Shown: positions 9,311-18,772, counted from the stretch's first letter. The stretch is 64,000 nucleotides of DNA from an uncultured Sphaerochaeta sp. (GCF_963667405.1 NZ_OY763408.1:124001-188000), one strand, 5' to 3'. The notes: a model not told the origin generated them from the letters alone. Translations and numbers: made by a program.

Positions 9311-10588
9311 ATGAAGAGGAGAACCTATTTCACACGCATTGCTGATGGGCTCTTGCAAAGGCGACTTCTTTCAAGTGGTGCAGTTCTTATCGAAGGACCC
9401 AAGTGGTGCGGAAAAACAGCCACTGCATCAAGGGCATCAAAAAGTCAGCTATTCATGCAGGATCCTGATAAGTCTGCTTCTTACCTTATGGCAGCAGATA
9501 CAAAGCCTTCTCTTTTGCTGCAAGGAGACACGCCCCGTCTGCTTGATGAATGGCAAAGTGCACCCGTCCTATGGGATGCCGTACGGTTCATGGTCGACCA
9601 ACGGGGGGGGATCCCCGGTCAGTTCATCCTTACAGGGTCTGCGGTGCCTAAAGATGATGCGATGAGCCATTCTGGGACTGGGCGTATCTCTCGTCTGATG
9701 ATGCGTCCTATGAGCCTGTTTGAGTCGCTGGAATCAAATGGGATGATTTCCCTGAAATCGCTGTTTGAAGGGAAGGAGAATCTTGAGGGTTTTTCTGGTT
9801 TGTCCCTAGAAGGGGCAGCTTTTGCCATCACCCGAGGAGGATGGCCAGCGTCCATTGGTGATGAAGATGGCATCGCGTTGCAGCATGCTGTTGATTATGT
9901 GGAAGCAATTATCAATACAGATGTTTCACGGGTGGATGGCGTTGAGAAGAATCCTACCCGGGTACGAGCGCTGCTTCGTTCATATGCAAGGAATCTGTCC
10001 ACCATGGCAACAATCAAGACAATTCGTGATGATATTGCAATGGGTGATACCGATTCGAGCCTTTCCGATAAAACAATCAGTCAGTATCTTGTGGCATTGG
10101 ATCGCATTTTTGTGACAGAGAATCTTCCTGCTTGGAATCCTGTGTTGCGATCCAAGACAGCCATCAGGACCTCTGTGAAGCGTCACTTTGTGGATCCTTC
10201 CATTGCAACGGCCGTGATGCGGCTCACCCCTTCCCGGCTGCTCGATGATTTCCTGTATTTCGGCTTTCTCTTTGAATCTCTCTGTACCAGGGATCTGCGG
10301 GTTTACGCAGAATCCATTGATGGTCAGGTCTTTCATTATCGGGATGCAAGCGGACTGGAGTCTGATACCGTAGTTTGTCTGAACGATGGGAGATGGGCTC
10401 CAATCGAAGTGAAACTTGGAGCCAAGGAGATTGAGGAAGCAGCTGAGCATCTCTTGGAACTGAAAGCAAAGGTAGATACCAAGAAGATGAGAGAACCTTC
10501 GTTCCTGATGATACTCACAGGAACAGAATTTGCCTATAGACGCCCTGACGGTGTCTTTGTAGTTCCCATCGGATGCCTGAAGAATTAG
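9311..10588 (+). CDS. AAA ATPase with DUF4143 domain
   Basis: A 425-residue protein of the AAA_14/DUF4143 group. The Walker A GPKWCGKT is at residues 30-37 and the Walker B RLLDEW near residue 76, followed by a sensor ILTGS. The C-terminal DUF4143 half ends with SDTVVCLNDGRWAPIEVKL, a strand and E-x-K arrangement like the PD-(D/E)XK nuclease fold. These widespread proteins have no settled function; roles in DNA handling or selfish-element behaviour have been suggested. AAGGAGG sits eight bases before the ATG. The upstream 23-bp repeats suggest dedicated control, perhaps self-regulation. Confidence 0.88.
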   Translation: MKRRTYFTRIADGLLQRRLLSSGAVLIEGPKWCGKTATASRASKSQLFMQDPDKSASYLMAADTKPSLLLQGDTPRLLDEWQSAPVLWDAVRFMVDQRGGIPGQFILTGSAVPKDDAMSHSGTGRISRLMMRPMSLFESLESNGMISLKSLFEGKENLEGFSGLSLEGAAFAITRGGWPASIGDEDGIALQHAVDYVEAIINTDVSRVDGVEKNPTRVRALLRSYARNLSTMATIKTIRDDIAMGDTDSSLSDKTISQYLVALDRIFVTENLPAWNPVLRSKTAIRTSVKRHFVDPSIATAVMRLTPSRLLDDFLYFGFLFESLCTRDLRVYAESIDGQVFHYRDASGLESDTVVCLNDGRWAPIEVKLGAKEIEEAAEHLLELKAKVDTKKMREPSFLMILTGTEFAYRRPDGVFVVPIGCLKN

Positions 10589-10640
10589 CGTACCCACGTT
10601 CCTTTTTTCATGAGTACTGCGTGCTTGTTTGCATGTTCTC

Positions 10641-11543
10641 TCACCCCTTGAAGTAGATGCGCTGGGCGTTGGCAAAGAAGACCTTCTGCTGCTCTTCCTC
10701 GGTGAAGAGCGCACGCTGGTAGTCCATCAGCTGCTGGTAGGTGTATTGCACCAGGGTCGATGGGGCATCGGTGCCCCACATCAGGTGCTCACAGCCCACC
10801 ATGTTTTTCGCAAGGGTGATGAAGGCCTGTGCGGTAGGGAAGGGATAGGCTTCGGGACGCACCTTGTGATGCAAGGCAGCCAGGTCGAAGTGGATGGTTT
10901 CGGCTTTCAGAACGGCAAGTGCCTCTTCCAACTGATTCTTGTGATGCCGTCTTGGGCTGGCAAGATGGCAGATGACGATGTTCATGGACCGAAAGGTTCG
11001 GGCAATCTCCCTGATCGCATGGATCTGGTGGCTGCCGTCACCCGGGCTTCCCAAGTCGAAGACCAAGGTTCCCCCCTTTGCGGCGATGCGCTCGTAGAAG
11101 CCCATCATGAGCTTGCCATCAAGGGGAAAGTCGGGGTGACTCCCCATGATGCCGCAGCCGGTGGACATCTCGAACTTGAAGAGGGAGAACCCCAGCTTGT
11201 CCTGCAGGTTGTCCAGGATCTTGTCTGCACTACGGCAAAAGGGATCGAACGTGGCTGCGACTGCAAAGCGGTCGGGGTACGTTTTACCCACCCTGTGGAG
11301 GTAGTCATTGGCAAAGCCAAGGAAGCCCCCCTGCAGCAGCACGGCTTTCTCTACGCCATGGCTGTCCATCACCGACAGAAAGCGTTCGGCAGAAAAGGTT
11401 GTGTCGCCATAGTGGGATGGGATGAGGTCAATGACCTCCCCGGTCGCCCATCGTGCCTGTCCACCACCGATGGACCTGAGTTCTCCGTCGGCTCCGAAGC
11501 CGCAGAGCTGGGTAAAGCAGTGTGCATGTGCGTCAATCATCAT
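10641..11543 (-). CDS. Amidohydrolase (amidohydrolase_2 TIM-barrel family)
   Basis: A 300-residue metal-dependent hydrolase. It opens with the metal motif MMIDAHAHC, has the strand-end ICHLASPRRH in the middle and MWGTDAPST near residue 250, the usual positions of the H-x-H, His and Asp ligands. The substrate is unknown; relatives act on lactones or carboxylated rings. I start at the ATG pair 11543/11540, just before the HxH motif; the longer in-frame start at 11597 would add 18 unconserved residues. It is divergent from the sugar transporter operon and may share its control region. Confidence 0.8.
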   Translation of the reverse strand: MMIDAHAHCFTQLCGFGADGELRSIGGGQARWATGEVIDLIPSHYGDTTFSAERFLSVMDSHGVEKAVLLQGGFLGFANDYLHRVGKTYPDRFAVAATFDPFCRSADKILDNLQDKLGFSLFKFEMSTGCGIMGSHPDFPLDGKLMMGFYERIAAKGGTLVFDLGSPGDGSHQIHAIREIARTFRSMNIVICHLASPRRHHKNQLEEALAVLKAETIHFDLAALHHKVRPEAYPFPTAQAFITLAKNMVGCEHLMWGTDAPSTLVQYTYQQLMDYQRALFTEEEQQKVFFANAQRIYFKG

Positions 11544-11619
11544 CTCGTCACGTTCCCCCGTATGGTGTACGCTACAGGGGTTTGGTGTTGGCGTCAACCA
11601 AGGAATAGTTGGCTGGGAA

Positions 11620-11646
11620 TGTCAAGAAATGATACCACTTTGTCAA
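11620..11646 (+). promoter_or_regulatory. Candidate operator (TGTCAA repeat) upstream of the sugar transporter
   Basis: TGTCAA occurs at 11620 and 11641. The 17 bases from 11620, TGTCAAGAAATGATACC, recur with two changes at 17212 before the GH4 gene. Two direct half-sites about two turns apart fit an AraC-type dimer such as the regulator at 16442. The site is about 75-100 bases before the binding-protein ATG. Confidence 0.5.
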
Positions 11647-11717
11647 AACTCTCGTGCTGGGCAAGGCGGTTTTTCCCCCCTAGGCTAGGGATACAAAGCT
11701 AAAAATGGAGGCTTGTT

Positions 11718-12989
11718 ATGAAAAAGACACTTGTATTGCTTCTCATCGCCGTTCTGGCCATGGGAACCGTGTTTGCAGCAGGATCGAAGGAAGCTGCAAA
11801 ACAGGACGGACCGGTAACCCTTCGTCTCTCCTGGTGGGGCGGTGACTCCCGCCATACCCCGACCCTTGCGGCCATGGAAGCCTATAGTGCAGCAAACCCC
11901 AACGTCAAGCTCGAAGGTGAGTATGGTGGTTGGGACGGCTACTACCAGAAGATCGTAACCCAGATCGCCGGCGGAACCGCAGCCGACATCATCCAGATCG
12001 ACCAGCCCTGGCTTGCAGAGCTTGCCTCCAAGGGTGACGTCTTCACCGTCATCGACAACTCCATGGTCGACCTGAGCCAGTTCGATGCAGATTTCCTCAA
12101 GAACTACTGCACCTATGACGGGAAACTGCTCGGCCTGCCCACCGGAACCAACGTAAACACCTTCATCGTCGATGCCCAGATGCTCAGTAGCTTCGGCATT
12201 GACCCGAACACCCAGTGGACCTGGGACAACATCATCTCCGAAGGAAAGAAGATCAACCAGCAGGACAAGAGTGCCTTCTTCAGCGGGGCTTCCCCTGACA
12301 TCATGCGCTACTGGTTCGAGATTTACATTGCCCAGCTTGCCGGCGCAGTGGTGGACAACAACAAGAAGGTTGCCTTCACCGAAGCTCAGGGAACCGAGGC
12401 GTTCACCTACTTCAAGCGCTGGTTCGACGAAGGCATCGTAGCTCCCTTCAGCCAGACCTCCCTCTTCTACCAGAAGTTCCAGGAGAACCCGAGCTGGATC
12501 AACGGCAAGATGGCCACTTCCTGGACCTGGGTCAGTTCCATGGACAAGGACATCGGCGCACGGAAGATGGAAACCCGCCAGTTCCCCGTCATGGCTGGAG
12601 CAAAGAACACCGGCGTGCTGATGAGACCCTCCCAGATCATGGTGGTCAACAGCAACTCCAAGAACGAAGCTGAAGCCATCAAGGTCCTGAACTACCTGTT
12701 CACCGATCCCCAGGCACTTGAGTTGCTCGGCCTTGCCCGCGGTATCCCTGCCACGGTCATCGGACGAAGTACCCTTGCTGCCAAGGGCGCCATCAGCGCC
12801 ATGGCTGAGAAGGCTACCAACGAAGGCATCGCACAGGCCGGGCTTCCCCAGTCCACCTACCAGATGAACAGTGAAGTCATCCAGACCATGCAGGACGTCA
12901 TCGACGAGTTCGGCTTTGGCAAGCTGACTCCCGCTGAAGCTTCCGCAAAGCTCATCAAGAACTTGAACGCTACCTTGGCCACACTGTAA
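11718..12989 (+). CDS. Sugar ABC transporter substrate-binding protein (family 1)
   Basis: A 423-residue periplasmic binding protein with a signal peptide ending near TVFAAGSKE; no lipobox cysteine is present, as often in this group of spirochaetes. The mature part starts TLRLSWWGGDSRHTPT, the usual first strand of family 1 carbohydrate-binding proteins, and has YGGWDGYYQKIVTQIAGG and ADIIQIDQPW. It would deliver an oligosaccharide to the two permeases encoded next. The ATP-binding subunit is not in the cluster, so a shared MsmK-type ATPase is probable. GGAGG precedes the ATG. Confidence 0.9.
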   Translation: MKKTLVLLLIAVLAMGTVFAAGSKEAAKQDGPVTLRLSWWGGDSRHTPTLAAMEAYSAANPNVKLEGEYGGWDGYYQKIVTQIAGGTAADIIQIDQPWLAELASKGDVFTVIDNSMVDLSQFDADFLKNYCTYDGKLLGLPTGTNVNTFIVDAQMLSSFGIDPNTQWTWDNIISEGKKINQQDKSAFFSGASPDIMRYWFEIYIAQLAGAVVDNNKKVAFTEAQGTEAFTYFKRWFDEGIVAPFSQTSLFYQKFQENPSWINGKMATSWTWVSSMDKDIGARKMETRQFPVMAGAKNTGVLMRPSQIMVVNSNSKNEAEAIKVLNYLFTDPQALELLGLARGIPATVIGRSTLAAKGAISAMAEKATNEGIAQAGLPQSTYQMNSEVIQTMQDVIDEFGFGKLTPAEASAKLIKNLNATLATL

Positions 12990-13004
12990 ATCACCAGAGA
13001 TTGA

Positions 13005-13027
13005 GGGCCACCCACCTCGGGTGGCCC
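13005..13027 (+). other. Intercistronic hairpin after the binding-protein gene
   Basis: Nine-base perfect stem GGGCCACCC / GGGTGGCCC with a five-base loop, no T-run. It lies between the binding-protein and permease genes, where such structures usually stabilise the upstream mRNA and lower downstream expression. Confidence 0.65.
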
Positions 13028-13047
13028 CCTTGAAAAAGGGTAATGAG

Positions 13048-13932
13048 ATGCTCACACGCAAACGCTACACATACATAGGATACCTGTACATCCTACCCTG
13101 GATCATTGGGTTTCTGGTTCTCCAGCTCGCGCCACTGATCAACTCCTTTTGGTACTCCTTCACCAATTTCCAGCTGTTGGGAGACCCCAAGTTCCTCGGT
13201 CTGGCCAACTACAAGAAGATCTTCACCAACGACCCCACGTTCCTGCAGTCGCTGAAGGTGACCTCCTACTACGTCCTGATCGCCGTTCCCCTGAAGCTGG
13301 GTTTTGCCCTGCTCATTGCGATCATCCTCAACCAGAACATCAAGGGTATCAACTTCTTCCGTACCCTCTACTACATACCGTCAATTCTCGGCGGAAGCGT
13401 TGCCATCAGTGTGCTGTGGAAGTACCTGTTCATGAACCAGGGCATCGTCAACAATTTGCTCGCGGTTGTGGGCATCCCTGCAACCGACTGGCTTGGAGAT
13501 CCTCGCTACGCTCTGGGAACGATCAGCCTTGTCACGGTGTGGCAGTTCGGCTCCTCGATGCTGCTCTTTCTTGCCGGCCTGAAACAGATACCGGTGAGCC
13601 AGTATGAGGCTGCCCGCATCGACGGGGCGGGAAGGCTGCGCATCTTTGCCCAGATAACCATCCCCGAGCTCTCCCCGATCATCCTGTTCAACCTCATCAT
13701 GCAGATGATCAACGCATTCCAGGACTTCACCAGCGCATTTGTCATCACCCAGGGAGGACCGCTGAAGTCCACCTATCTCTATGGGCTCATGCTCTATGAC
13801 CAAGGCTTCAAGTTCTTCAAGATGGGCTACTCCTCAGCCCTCTCCTGGATCCTGTTTGTCATCATCCTTTTCTTTACCAGTCTGACCTTCCGAAGCTCGG
13901 AGTCCTGGGTACACTATGGAGACTCACTATGA
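13048..13932 (+). CDS. Sugar ABC transporter permease (first)
   Basis: A 294-residue inner-membrane subunit with six predicted helices. The first begins YLYILPWIIGFLVL. The cytoplasmic EAA loop reads QYEAARIDGAGRLRIFAQITIP near residue 190, the contact for the ATPase. It is typical of the MalF/UgpA-like half of carbohydrate importers. The ATG at 13048 has AAGGG seven bases upstream. The next gene overlaps its stop codon by four bases. Confidence 0.9.
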   Translation: MLTRKRYTYIGYLYILPWIIGFLVLQLAPLINSFWYSFTNFQLLGDPKFLGLANYKKIFTNDPTFLQSLKVTSYYVLIAVPLKLGFALLIAIILNQNIKGINFFRTLYYIPSILGGSVAISVLWKYLFMNQGIVNNLLAVVGIPATDWLGDPRYALGTISLVTVWQFGSSMLLFLAGLKQIPVSQYEAARIDGAGRLRIFAQITIPELSPIILFNLIMQMINAFQDFTSAFVITQGGPLKSTYLYGLMLYDQGFKFFKMGYSSALSWILFVIILFFTSLTFRSSESWVHYGDSL

Positions 13933-14774
13933 TCAAGAGCAAGAAAAGCGTCAGCCGCATCATTTCCTACATCTTCCTGATCGTCTTGGCCTACATCATG
14001 GTCTATCCGCTCTTGTGGATGGTGGGAGCCTCCTTCAAGAGCAACCAGGAGATCTTCGGGACCTTGGGCCTGTTGCCCAAGCAACCCGTATTCGGCGCCT
14101 TCGGAGCAGGATGGTCCGGTACCGGCCAGTACGGGTTTTCCACTTTCCTGTACAACACCTTCCTGATGGTCGTTCCCACCGTGCTCTTCACCGTCCTCAG
14201 TGCCACCTTGGTTGGGTATGGTTTCGCCCGCTTTGACTTTCCGCTGAAGAAAGTGCTGTTTGTCACCATGCTTGCAACCATGATGCTGCCGGCCACGGTC
14301 ATCATCATTCCCCGCTACATCTTCTTCAAGCGGCTTGGCTGGCTCGATACCTACCTACCGTTCATCGTTCCCGCGATGCTTGGGTGTTTTCCCTTCTTCA
14401 ACTTCATGATGGTGCAGTTCTTCCGCGGTCTGCCCTTGGAGATAGATGAGTCGGGCAAGCTGGATGGCTGCAACAGTTTCGTCATCCTCAAGGACCTTTT
14501 GCTTCCCTTGTGCAAGTCGGCAATCTTCTCGGTCATCGTCTTCCAGTTCGTCTGGACATGGAATGACTTCATGAATGTCCTGATCTACATCAGCAGTGTG
14601 GCAAAGTACCCGGTGGCATTGGGCCTGCGCATGACGATGGACATCTCCACCGAGTTCGACTGGAACCAGATCATGGCGATGAGTGTCATCTCCATCCTTC
14701 CTCCGGTGATTCTCTTCTTCGCCGCACAGAAGTATTTCGTCGAAGGTATCGCCACCACCGGCATGAAAAACTGA
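13929..14774 (+). CDS. Sugar ABC transporter permease (second)
   Basis: A 281-residue MalG-like permease, partner of the preceding subunit. The N terminus has one helix with AYIMVYPLLWMVGASFK, a family signature. The EAA loop reads LPLEIDESGKLDGCNSF near residue 170. The C terminus ends KYFVEGIATTGMKN, the usual end of this family. It starts at ATG 13929 in an ATGA overlap with the first permease. The stop codon abuts the convergent histidine kinase gene. Confidence 0.9.
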   Translation: MIKSKKSVSRIISYIFLIVLAYIMVYPLLWMVGASFKSNQEIFGTLGLLPKQPVFGAFGAGWSGTGQYGFSTFLYNTFLMVVPTVLFTVLSATLVGYGFARFDFPLKKVLFVTMLATMMLPATVIIIPRYIFFKRLGWLDTYLPFIVPAMLGCFPFFNFMMVQFFRGLPLEIDESGKLDGCNSFVILKDLLLPLCKSAIFSVIVFQFVWTWNDFMNVLIYISSVAKYPVALGLRMTMDISTEFDWNQIMAMSVISILPPVILFFAAQKYFVEGIATTGMKN

Positions 14775-16445
14775 TCAGCTTCTCCTGAGCGGAAGGACGA
14801 TCGTGACGGTCACCCCCCGATCCTTCCCGCTTGCAACGACGATGGGGGATTTCCCTTGGGTAAAGAGCATCAGGCGTTTGTTGATGTTCATCAGCCCAAG
14901 GGAATTTTTTCGCTTCAGCACATCCACCTTTGCCGTGTTGAGCTGATTCACTTCCTTCTCACTGAGTGCTTTCCCGTCATTGGACACCACCATCTGCATC
15001 ATTTTGTTGTGCTCGGTGATGGTCAGTGCGATTCCCAGCACCTCCCCTTCGACAAACCCGTGGTTGAAGGCATTCTCCAGAATAGGCTGGAGCAGCATGG
15101 AAGGGACACGGACATCGAGCAGGGATGGGTCGACCGTCTCTTGGTAGGTGAATCGGCCGGGGAACCGGATCTGTTGCAACTGCAGGTAGTACCCGTTCTG
15201 CTCCAGCTCCTTGGAGAGCGGTACACCGGAAAAATCGTCAACCTGCAGTGAGTACTTGAGCAGACGTGACAAGAGCAAGATCATGCGCGAAACATCATTC
15301 TCCCCCTCAGCCAGCTTGATCGCCTTCCAGTTGATGGTGTCGAGGGTGTTGAAGAGGAAGTGGGGGTTGATCTGCATCTGCAGGGCACGGTACTCCATCG
15401 CCTCCTTCTGCCACCTCAGGTAGTCCTGCTCAAGGAAGGTCCTGATCACATGGTGGTTGAGGTAGTCGAAGATGTTCCGGTACTCCTCAGGGCCTTCTCC
15501 CTCAAGGTCTGCATCGGCAACCTGGGAGAGCTGGTTCATCACATTGGCAAGGAACTTGCGTTCCTGCCGGTTGGTGCGGTGGGTAAGGTAGAGCCCCAGC
15601 AGCAAAGCCACCACCGTCAGGCCGATGGTGTAGTACATGAGCGTGGTTGAGAGGGCGTAGAGCTTCACCTTGTACATGCCCAGGCTGTACTCCCACCCGT
15701 ACTTGTTCGATTCGGTCTGGAAGAACTGCATGTCCTCCTCAGGATAGGGGAAGGGGTAGGAGGGGTTTGCAAACAAAAGCTCTCCTGACCGGTTGCGCAC
15801 CGCAAGCACTTCCCCCTCGATCAGGTCGTAGGCTCCGGAGAGCGCTTCCTCCTTGATGTCGAGCACAATGACCCCAACCTTGGTGTTCGCCTCACGGATG
15901 ATGGGCCTGAGGATGCGGATCACCGACTGCTCGGTGGGCGTTCCCTCCTTGAGGGTGACGCGTTCGGAAAAACTCTGGCTGGTCGGGGTGAGCTGTTGGT
16001 AGGTGGAAAACCAGGAGCTGTCCTCCAGATGGCTGAGGGGGATGAACGCCAGGTCGGCGGAGAGGACAAGGTCCTGGGGATTCTCCAGATAGACATAGAT
16101 GTTGTGGATATAGGGACGTGCATTGGCAGGGGCTGAGAGGAAGGAGCGGATGAGGCGGATCTCCCGATAGTTGTCAAGATCTACCTTTCCTCCATCCGCA
16201 AGCACCCGCTGAAGGCGTGCCATCATCTCTGGGTTGGTGCTGAACATCAGACTCAGGCTGTCCATCTCGTCCAGGATGACGTCGTAATAAGCCCGTACCT
16301 CACCAAGTTTCTGGTTTGCCTGCAGGACTGAGTTGCTCCTGATGAAGTTGCGCGACAAGGCCATGGCGCCTCCCCCGAGCAGGAAGGCAACGATGACCAA
16401 GGGAAGGCTGTGACGGAAGAAGATCCTGATGACACGGTTTTTCAT
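14775..16445 (-). CDS. YesM-type sensor histidine kinase
   Basis: A 556-residue membrane kinase. A first helix (about residues 8-30) and a second near 265-285 enclose a large outside sensor domain. The cytoplasmic part has the His_kinase motif QINPHFLFNTLDTINW with the phospho-accepting His near residue 362, then a HATPase with ILENAFNHGF and SNDGKALSEKE. A helix with MNQLSQVADADLEGEGPEE links the two in place of a clear HAMP. YesM kinases sense extracellular sugars and act on the adjacent YesN-type regulator, whose gene overlaps this one by four bases upstream. Confidence 0.9.
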   Translation of the reverse strand: MKNRVIRIFFRHSLPLVIVAFLLGGGAMALSRNFIRSNSVLQANQKLGEVRAYYDVILDEMDSLSLMFSTNPEMMARLQRVLADGGKVDLDNYREIRLIRSFLSAPANARPYIHNIYVYLENPQDLVLSADLAFIPLSHLEDSSWFSTYQQLTPTSQSFSERVTLKEGTPTEQSVIRILRPIIREANTKVGVIVLDIKEEALSGAYDLIEGEVLAVRNRSGELLFANPSYPFPYPEEDMQFFQTESNKYGWEYSLGMYKVKLYALSTTLMYYTIGLTVVALLLGLYLTHRTNRQERKFLANVMNQLSQVADADLEGEGPEEYRNIFDYLNHHVIRTFLEQDYLRWQKEAMEYRALQMQINPHFLFNTLDTINWKAIKLAEGENDVSRMILLLSRLLKYSLQVDDFSGVPLSKELEQNGYYLQLQQIRFPGRFTYQETVDPSLLDVRVPSMLLQPILENAFNHGFVEGEVLGIALTITEHNKMMQMVVSNDGKALSEKEVNQLNTAKVDVLKRKNSLGLMNINKRLMLFTQGKSPIVVASGKDRGVTVTIVLPLRRS

Positions 16446-17179
16446 CCTTTCATCTCCACCCTGAACTGTTGGGGACTCTTGCCCCAGTACTTGCGGAAGG
16501 TCCTGCAGAAGTTCTGCGTATCCTGATACCCCAGGGCGTGCGCGATATCCTTGTTCTTGTATCCGACTTTGCCGCCGAGCATGGCTTTGGCCATCTCCAT
16601 TTTCTCCTTCAGCAGGTACTCCTGGAAGTTCTGTCCTGTCTCCTCCTTGAAGAGACGGGAGAGGTAACTGGTCGTCACCCCAAGTTCGGAGGCAATGTTC
16701 TGCAAGGAACAGGAGCCAAGGCGTTTTTCCACCAGGGCAAAGGTCTTGCCGATCAAGGGGTTTCTTCCCTCAACCTCGTGCTTGGTGTTCTCCTTGGGCA
16801 AGGTACCATCAAGGTTCTCTCGGATCTTGAGAAAAGTCTTGGTGATCTCGTCAAAGGAAGCGGGCTTCACCAGATAGTCCTGCACCCCAAAGCCGATGGC
16901 CTGCTTGGCGTATTCAAAGTCGTTGTACGCGCTCATGATGCAGAAGAGCGGGGGTGAGGGGAGTTGCTTGAGTGAAGCGATCAGTTCCAGCCCGCTCATG
17001 AAGGGCATGCGGATGTCGGTCAGAAGGACATCGATCTTGTGCTGCTTGCAATAGGAGAGGGCGCTTCTCCCTTCAAGGAAGGAGGCTGCAACGGAGAAGC
17101 CTATCGATTCCCACGGAAAATAGTGGGACAAGCCTTCCAAGAGTTCTTTCTCATCGTCTACAATCACCAGAGTATACAT
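16442..17179 (-). CDS. YesN-type response regulator with AraC DNA-binding domain
   Basis: A 245-residue two-domain regulator. The receiver domain has the acidic VDDEKE at residues 8-13, the phosphorylation Asp in LLTDIRMPF near residue 55 and the Lys in DYLVKPAS near residue 105. The C-terminal AraC pair of helix-turn-helices covers about residues 145-245, with ASELGVTTSYLSRLFKEETG and IAHALGYQDTQNFCRTFRKY. It is first in the two-gene kinase operon. Likely targets are the TGTCAA sites before the binding-protein gene and in the gap to the GH4 gene, which is also its own promoter region. Confidence 0.9.
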   Translation of the reverse strand: MYTLVIVDDEKELLEGLSHYFPWESIGFSVAASFLEGRSALSYCKQHKIDVLLTDIRMPFMSGLELIASLKQLPSPPLFCIMSAYNDFEYAKQAIGFGVQDYLVKPASFDEITKTFLKIRENLDGTLPKENTKHEVEGRNPLIGKTFALVEKRLGSCSLQNIASELGVTTSYLSRLFKEETGQNFQEYLLKEKMEMAKAMLGGKVGYKNKDIAHALGYQDTQNFCRTFRKYWGKSPQQFRVEMKG

Positions 17180-17211
17180 AGTCCTACTCTACTACACTAT
17201 TTGGGCGAAAA

Positions 17212-17237
17212 TGTCAAAAATTGATACCCGATGTCAA
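17212..17237 (+). promoter_or_regulatory. Candidate operator (TGTCAA repeat) between the regulator and GH4 genes
   Basis: TGTCAA at 17212 and 17232. TGTCAAAAATTGATACC here differs at two of 17 positions from the copy at 11620. It lies between divergent promoters and would suit control of both the glycosidase and the two-component operon. Confidence 0.5.
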
Positions 17238-17301
17238 GCTATTCGTTCTGGTGTTTTGCCCAAACGGCCAAGAGAATGAGGATACTGAGAGGAGGGAGTA
17301 C

Positions 17302-18645
17302 ATGAAAGAGACTCGAATCTGCATCATTGGTGGCGGTGGACGACTCTGGGCCATCCAATTCATGAAAGATCTTGCGTACAATACCATGACCCATGGTACC
17401 TTGGTACTGTACGATATCGATAAGCAGGCTGCCCGCAACAATGTGGCGGTAGCAGAGCAGGTGCTGCGGGTGAACAACAGTGAAGGCCGCTTTGCGGTGG
17501 AGGCCATCGACGACCTTGGTCAGGCGCTCAGCGGCTGCGACATGGTCATCATCTCCATTGAGCCCGGCAAGACCGAGTGCCGCTACGGGGATCTGGTTCT
17601 GCCCGAAGAGTACGGTATCCTGCAGTCGGTTGGTGATACCACCGGCCCCGGTGGCATCATGCGTGCCCGTCGTGCCCTTCCCATTTTCTTCGACCTTGGA
17701 AAGAAGATTGAGCAGTTCTGCCCAAATGCTTGGGTGATCAACTACACCAACCCGATGACCCTCTGCACTGCGGCCCTTTACAAGGCTTTCCCGGACATCA
17801 AGGCGCTGGGGTGCTGTCATGAGGTATTCCATACCCAGAACTTCCTGGCCAAGAAAGTCAGTACCTGGTTTGGTGTCCCCACTCCCGACCGAAGGGAGAT
17901 CAGGATTGATCTGACCGGGGTGAACCACTTCACCTTTGTGACCAAGGCTACCTGGCAGGGTCATGACCTGATGGCCAGGCTTGTTGAGGATCTCAAGGAT
18001 CCTGAAACCTTTGCCGATGGCACTGAGGTTGCCCTCAAGCGCCTCGAGCAGGAGAAGTGGTTTGATTGCGACCAGAAGATAGCCCTGAGCTTCCTGCGTG
18101 ACTTCAACACCCTTGGTGCTGCCGGGGACCGCCATCTGGCCGAGTTCGTGCCCTGGTTCCTCACCAGCGATGAGAACCTCCACACCTATGGTGTCATCCG
18201 CACCCCGTATGCATGGAGAATGCGCAGCGCAAAGGAAAAGCGTGAGAAAGTATTCAATGATGAGGATCTGAAGGCTTCCCTCTCCGATGAGGAAGGGGTG
18301 GACATCATGCGCTGTCTCATGGGAGACAAGTCCATGGTCACCAACATCAATCGTCCCAATGAGGGACAGGTCAGCTACCTTCCGTTGGGAAGGATTGTGG
18401 AGAGCAACGGCGTGATCGATGGGGATTCCATCCGTCCGATCGTCGCTTCCGATCCTCCGCTTGCCATCCAGAACCTGGTTCGCCAGGTGAGCGACGTGCA
18501 GGAGATGACCCTTCAGGCAATCTGGGAGAAGGATGATGAACTGCTGTTCACCGCCTTCCTCTCCGATCCCTTGATGAACCTCTCCCGCGAAAAGGCTCGT
18601 GAGCTGTTTGACAAGATGCTGAAGGCTTCCGAGCTGCAGTACTGA
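17302..18645 (+). CDS. GH4 family glycosidase (LplD-like)
   Basis: A 447-residue NAD- and Mn-dependent glycosidase that works by oxidation and elimination. The NAD motif ICIIGGGGRLWAIQF is at residues 6-20. The metal ligands fit GCCHEVF near residue 172 and GVNHFTF near residue 208. GDTTGPGGIMRARRALP and VINYTNPMTLCTAAL are typical of the branch containing Bacillus LplD, reported to be an alpha-galacturonidase; alpha-glucosidase or galactosidase activity is also possible. GGAGG precedes the ATG; an earlier in-frame start at 17221 would include the operator. It completes the sugar module with the transporter at 11718-14774. Confidence 0.87.
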   Translation: MKETRICIIGGGGRLWAIQFMKDLAYNTMTHGTLVLYDIDKQAARNNVAVAEQVLRVNNSEGRFAVEAIDDLGQALSGCDMVIISIEPGKTECRYGDLVLPEEYGILQSVGDTTGPGGIMRARRALPIFFDLGKKIEQFCPNAWVINYTNPMTLCTAALYKAFPDIKALGCCHEVFHTQNFLAKKVSTWFGVPTPDRREIRIDLTGVNHFTFVTKATWQGHDLMARLVEDLKDPETFADGTEVALKRLEQEKWFDCDQKIALSFLRDFNTLGAAGDRHLAEFVPWFLTSDENLHTYGVIRTPYAWRMRSAKEKREKVFNDEDLKASLSDEEGVDIMRCLMGDKSMVTNINRPNEGQVSYLPLGRIVESNGVIDGDSIRPIVASDPPLAIQNLVRQVSDVQEMTLQAIWEKDDELLFTAFLSDPLMNLSREKARELFDKMLKASELQY

Positions 18646-18672
18646 CCAGTAGGACAAAATACACGCTATTGG

Positions 18673-18700
18673 AGAAGAGGCCGAGGAATCGGCCTCTTCT
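18673..18700 (+). terminator. Hairpin terminator after the GH4 gene
   Basis: A perfect 12-base stem, AGAAGAGGCCGA and TCGGCCTCTTCT, with a GGAA loop, 27 bases after the stop codon. There is no T-run beyond the stem's own TCTTCT, so strength is uncertain. Confidence 0.65.
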
Positions 18701-18772
18701 GCAGTAGTGATCATCGTATGGTTTCCTGCATGAATGTATAGGAACCTCTGGCTTCCTGCAGATAGCCGGATA

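Noticed and set aside
10629..11702. Forward 357-codon frame over the amidohydrolase gene
   Set aside because: The reverse frame carries the metal motifs; the forward one has none.
11685..13061. 458-codon reverse open frame over the binding-protein gene
   Set aside because: Shadow caused by biased codon use of the real gene; composition is not protein-like.
17239..18714. 491-codon reverse open frame over the GH4 gene
   Set aside because: Antisense shadow; the forward frame has all GH4 motifs.
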